Translations under genes and position numbers: made by a program | Notes under the pieces: generated by a model | What the model was told of the DNA's origin: nothing | The model's input: only the letters and a program-made list of their open reading frames with translations | Database searches by the model: none | Shown here: piece after piece, positions 60,932-64,000 of the stretch | Numbering within the stretch: the first letter of the stretch is position 1 | How the letters are laid out: every line of letters begins with the position of its first letter | NCBI RefSeq assembly: GCF_038433205.1 | Contig: NZ_JBCDNA010000001.1 | Coordinates: forward strand, 124,001 to 188,000 | DNA from: Lutimonas vermicola | GTDB taxonomy: Bacteria; Bacteroidota; Bacteroidia; Flavobacteriales; Flavobacteriaceae | DNA length: 64,000 bases | Reading direction: 5' to 3'

Positions 60932-62674
60932 TTATTTTTCATCAATAATAATTGTACTTCCCGGTTCATAATCTTTTACAACTGTTTCTTTACCGGATAC
61001 GGGCCAGGTAATTTTAATACTATCCGCTTTTTCATTGAGACCAAGACCTACTATTAAAGAACTGATATCCGATTGAGACAAATACGAAGCCCCGGTTCTC
61101 ATCATTCTATTTTGCCTAATACCATCATTCCAAACAGTAATTTTAGCACCAATGGCATTTTGATTTGGTTTTTTTCCTTTGAGCTGAATGGAGACCGAAT
61201 TGTTTTTTAATTCAGAATCATTTCGGAACAAACGCGGAATCCCACCATTTACGGTAAACAATATATCCAGGTCACCATCCTTGTCGATGTCTGCTGTGGC
61301 AATTCCCCTTCCTACCAATGGTGCTTTAAATGACTCACCGACTTCATCGCTGATATCAATAAACTTCCCTGAGTCATTATAAAAAATCTGAGGACGTTGC
61401 TCGAAAGTAATGTTTTGTTGTATCCCATTAATCTCCGGCTCGATATGACCATTTGCAGTAATCAGTTCAACAAATCCATCGTTGTCCAGATCAGCAAAAT
61501 GAATCCCAAATGTCAATTGAAGCAAAGAAGCACGGGTCAGCTGAGCAGCACCAGCCCTATCCTGAAATAACCCGCTTCCTGTCTGGGTATACAATGACAG
61601 GGGCTCTTGTGAGAAATTTCCGATGGCAATCGCAAGGTTATTGTCATTGGCCACATCTGCTATATCAATACCCATTCCCGCACGGGCACGACCATTTTCA
61701 TCATAACCGATACCGTAGACGAGCGCTTTATTTATAAAACTGCCATCACCATTGTTGATATATAAAAAATTGGGTTGGGTATCATTTGAAACAACAATAT
61801 CCGGCCAGTTGTCATCATTGAAATCAGCAACGGCCACACCGAGAGATTTTCCTTCATGATTCAGCACTCCGGCTTTTTCGGTAATGTCTTCAAAGTAACG
61901 GCCCTTCATATTTTTATACAGCCTGCAAGTTTCGCCCTGGTAGATATCCGGGGTCGCATAAGATTTGGACTTTCCATCCCTTGTTGAATAAATGTCTGTT
62001 TCAGGCGTCCACTTTACATAGTTGTCCACAAAGAGATCCACCCACCCATCACGATCAACATCAACCCAGGCAGCACTTGTAGACCAGGCCGGAATACTTT
62101 CAGGGCCAGGATCATTTCCTGACACACCCATCTGTGCCGTGACATCTTGAAAAACACCGTTTTTATTTTGCAGCAGCATATTGTTGCCAACAGCTGTAAG
62201 ATAAATATCCATATCTCCGTCAGCATCAAAGTCCGCAAAGGAACAGCCCATTCCATAAATTGAAAAATCCAGGCCTGAGGCAGCGGTCACATCTGTAAAC
62301 GTACCGTCCTTATTGTTCTTATACAATGCAGGGGTAGGGTTTGACCCGTTTGCCCGGTGATTTGGCCAAAATGAACCGTTCACTAAAAAAATATCAGGCC
62401 AGCCATCATTATTATAATCCAGAAACCCTCCTCCGCTACCAATGGTTTCAGGCATCCATTTTTCGCCAAAAGCACCTGTGACATGTTTAAAGTCAATCCC
62501 CGATACATTGGTGATATCAGTTAGTTTTATATGACTAATAACTTTGGTGGATTGATCGGCTGTGAAATCATGTGCTTCTTCAGTAAACTCCAATTTTTCT
62601 TTTTGTGCTTCTTTTTTTTCGCAACCAACCAATTGGAATAGGATGAATAGAATAAAGAATACTTTGAATTTCAT
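60932..62674 (-). CDS. CRTAC1-type FG-GAP/UnbV lipoprotein
   Basis: The protein has 580 residues from ATG 62674, which gives a lipoprotein signal (FILFQLVGC, lipobox Cys); nine codons upstream in frame are dispensable. FG-GAP loops include DYNNDGWPD, DFDADGDMD, DVDRDGWVD, DFNDDNWPD, DLDNDGFVE and DIDKDGDLD. The C-terminus is an ASPIC/UnbV domain: NQNAIGAKITVWND, MMRTGASYLSQSD and SLIVGLGLNEKADSIKITWP. The family occurs next to TPR/multihaem cytochrome genes, as here: it starts 42 bases after that gene's stop. Likely periplasmic or surface; partner binding is inferred. Confidence 0.9.
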   Translation of the reverse strand: MKFKVFFILFILFQLVGCEKKEAQKEKLEFTEEAHDFTADQSTKVISHIKLTDITNVSGIDFKHVTGAFGEKWMPETIGSGGGFLDYNNDGWPDIFLVNGSFWPNHRANGSNPTPALYKNNKDGTFTDVTAASGLDFSIYGMGCSFADFDADGDMDIYLTAVGNNMLLQNKNGVFQDVTAQMGVSGNDPGPESIPAWSTSAAWVDVDRDGWVDLFVDNYVKWTPETDIYSTRDGKSKSYATPDIYQGETCRLYKNMKGRYFEDITEKAGVLNHEGKSLGVAVADFNDDNWPDIVVSNDTQPNFLYINNGDGSFINKALVYGIGYDENGRARAGMGIDIADVANDNNLAIAIGNFSQEPLSLYTQTGSGLFQDRAGAAQLTRASLLQLTFGIHFADLDNDGFVELITANGHIEPEINGIQQNITFEQRPQIFYNDSGKFIDISDEVGESFKAPLVGRGIATADIDKDGDLDILFTVNGGIPRLFRNDSELKNNSVSIQLKGKKPNQNAIGAKITVWNDGIRQNRMMRTGASYLSQSDISSLIVGLGLNEKADSIKITWPVSGKETVVKDYEPGSTIIIDEK

Positions 62675-62716
62675 ATGTTGTATGAGCTTAATGTTGATCA
62701 ATTGAAAAATGTGTGT

Positions 62717-64000
62717 TTAAAATTCCAAATGGTGAATCCTTATGTCCTGTGCCATTAAATTAGCCCCCGGATTTTCCATTCTGTATTTTTGAGCCGCTTC
62801 TGATGCCGACTCATCGATTTTATAATAGTTAAATGCTTGGTCCATAAGGGCAGCATCTGCATTGTTTCCCGTTGCCCGATAATTAAGTGCCAAATGGTAA
62901 TAGGCCTCCCGGTCTTCCGGATCAATATCCAAAACAGATTTGTACATATTGATCGAAGCTTCGTATTGCTGGTCCAAATAATACGTCCGGCCCAGTTGAC
63001 GCCTTGCTGCCCGGTCTTCAGGAAAATATTTCAAAACATATGTATAGGCAGCTATTGCATCTTTGTACAAGCCATCTTCCTGTCGCACACGAGCCCATAC
63101 CCATGCAACCTGCGGATCACCTTTTTTAAGTTCTTCACATTTTCTTAGCTGTCTGTACGCCTCTTCAATATTACCCTCACTAAGGGCTGTTTTAGCCATA
63201 TTAAGCGGCCCGTCCAGGCTTGTTGTTTGCAATTCTGCCACTTTCTCAAATGCCTTAATGGCACCGCGTGAATCCCCTTCAAGCAACAATCCGATTCCAT
63301 AATCATTATATCTGATCCAATCAGTAGCAGGAAGTTTATTATTTTGTTGTTTACTGTTTGATAAAGCAGTTGTATTACCCGATACCAAAAATTCTATCTT
63401 GTCGTTCGCAATCTCGGTAATCGGTAATTTTGGGATTTCTTTAAATTGCTTGAATCCCTGAGGATTGGCCTTATAGGCAAATTCTAGATATTTTTGATCA
63501 AACTTCCTAAACATTAACCTGGCCTCCATGGTAAGTTTTTTATTTTCGAATTCCTTTGGAATTGTGAAAGTATAATGTGCAATATCCGCTGTTCCCGGAC
63601 CAATGACATTGGCATATACGGTAACATGGATGTCCTGGGCATTTCGTTGGTGAATTGGATTTGAATTTTTATCTACAAGCACTGATTTGAAGGTATGTGC
63701 ATTTTTATCCAAATGCCCTTCACTATCTATAAATCCGCTAATGAGCAGGGTATTACCCGTATCATCTTTAACCGTAAACTCCAACCATCCTTCATTGGAA
63801 TCATTTGTTCCTCCTGGAAAAGTATGGCCAACTCCTTTGTTCCTAACGACTACATCAACGGTCACCTCTTCACCCGATTTTAGTAAAAGGCCTGTATGCT
63901 TCAAACCCATAAGGGGTTCCTGCCGGCTGGTTGACTTAACAGCGAAAATATCGACGCCCAGTTTTTCATTTTGCAGGAATTCAACAATTTTTTGTAAGGT
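62717..64000 (-). CDS. TPR protein, probably the C-terminal part of a cytochrome-c/TPR fusion (5' truncated)
   Basis: The frame is open to the last base of the window, so the start is outside; the Met at 63910 is internal. The visible 427 residues open LQKIVEFLQNEKLGVDIFAVKS. A beta-sandwich follows (VTVDVVVRNKGVGHTFPGGTNDSNEG, then YTFTIPKEFENKKLTMEARLMFRKFD). The last ~220 residues carry TPR units (GPLNMAKTALSEGNIEEAYR, AYTYVLKYFPEDRAARRQLG, AYYHLALNYRATGNNADAA). In relatives I recall, the segment before RNKGVGHTFPGG holds several haem C-x-x-C-H motifs; none is in view. It probably shares a transcript with the CRTAC1-like gene. Confidence 0.8.
   Translation of the reverse strand, partial: TLQKIVEFLQNEKLGVDIFAVKSTSRQEPLMGLKHTGLLLKSGEEVTVDVVVRNKGVGHTFPGGTNDSNEGWLEFTVKDDTGNTLLISGFIDSEGHLDKNAHTFKSVLVDKNSNPIHQRNAQDIHVTVYANVIGPGTADIAHYTFTIPKEFENKKLTMEARLMFRKFDQKYLEFAYKANPQGFKQFKEIPKLPITEIANDKIEFLVSGNTTALSNSKQQNNKLPATDWIRYNDYGIGLLLEGDSRGAIKAFEKVAELQTTSLDGPLNMAKTALSEGNIEEAYRQLRKCEELKKGDPQVAWVWARVRQEDGLYKDAIAAYTYVLKYFPEDRAARRQLGRTYYLDQQYEASINMYKSVLDIDPEDREAYYHLALNYRATGNNADAALMDQAFNYYKIDESASEAAQKYRMENPGANLMAQDIRIHHLEF

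Overview
The window is a contiguous, AT-rich chromosomal segment of a Flavobacteriia-type member of the Bacteroidota. This rests on several independent signs: a type IX secretion (T9SS) C-terminal sorting domain; flavobacterial proteins such as DUF5606, a cysteine-less 'zinc ribbon' protein, TupA-like ATP-grasp and tandem DUF368 proteins; promoters of the Bacteroidota form TTG-N19/20-TAnnTTTG in front of both tRNA genes, and TAnnTTTG boxes in front of many CDS; and a general absence of Shine-Dalgarno sequences. No phage, integrase, transposase or CRISPR array was recognised. Most of the window is ordinary housekeeping core.

Layout. 0-8 kb: 3' end of yaaA, a secreted GHL10 glycosyl hydrolase, dnaK with a strong terminator, small secreted proteins including a tandem paralogous pair, a decayed outer-membrane-type gene, and guaA. 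8-13 kb: a LysM/periplasmic-binding protein, then two cation/proton antiporters (nhaA and a KefB/C-like protein). 13-19 kb: pdhA-pdhC and gcvP. 19-26 kb: a UbiA-like membrane protein, a broken cytochrome/FG-GAP lipoprotein gene, a coiled-coil protein with Nif3, an alpha/beta hydrolase, mazG, DUF5606, def, ruvX and divergent dapD. 26-31.5 kb: surface-polysaccharide glycosyltransferases, a TupA-like ATP-grasp protein, TsaC and a CCA-type nucleotidyltransferase. 31.5-39 kb: acyl-CoA dehydrogenase, a helix-hairpin-helix protein and an AGCS symporter, a CoA-binding protein, then a pyrR-pyrB-STAS-like-T9SS mini-protein-rnz operon. 39-45.7 kb: a TPR protein, two tandem DUF368 (PopT-family) translocases, an SLC13 permease, trxB and a single-cysteine thioredoxin-like protein.

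45.7-64 kb is the accessory-looking part. It has tRNA-Pro(TGG) followed by six copies of a 110-bp repeat; an isolated 689-residue PLP-dependent enzyme that I cannot assign; a calcium antiporter and a Ca2+-type P-ATPase; a 1163-residue FG-GAP/UnbV lipoprotein; tRNA-Pro(GGG) followed by two copies of a related repeat that runs into a decayed secreted-protein gene; a DUF4412-OmpA pair; and a CRTAC1-like FG-GAP/UnbV lipoprotein downstream of a truncated TPR protein.

The most notable signals are four decayed genes that only become visible when frames are joined (5822-6432, 19799-20540, 52919-53268, 57448-57867), and the repeat family with a shared core plus heptamer tail (consensus GAATRTY) lying directly downstream of both tRNA-Pro genes. 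No obviously new multi-gene defence or biosynthetic system was found; the best candidates for new biology are the tRNA-Pro-linked repeats and the orphan PLP enzyme.
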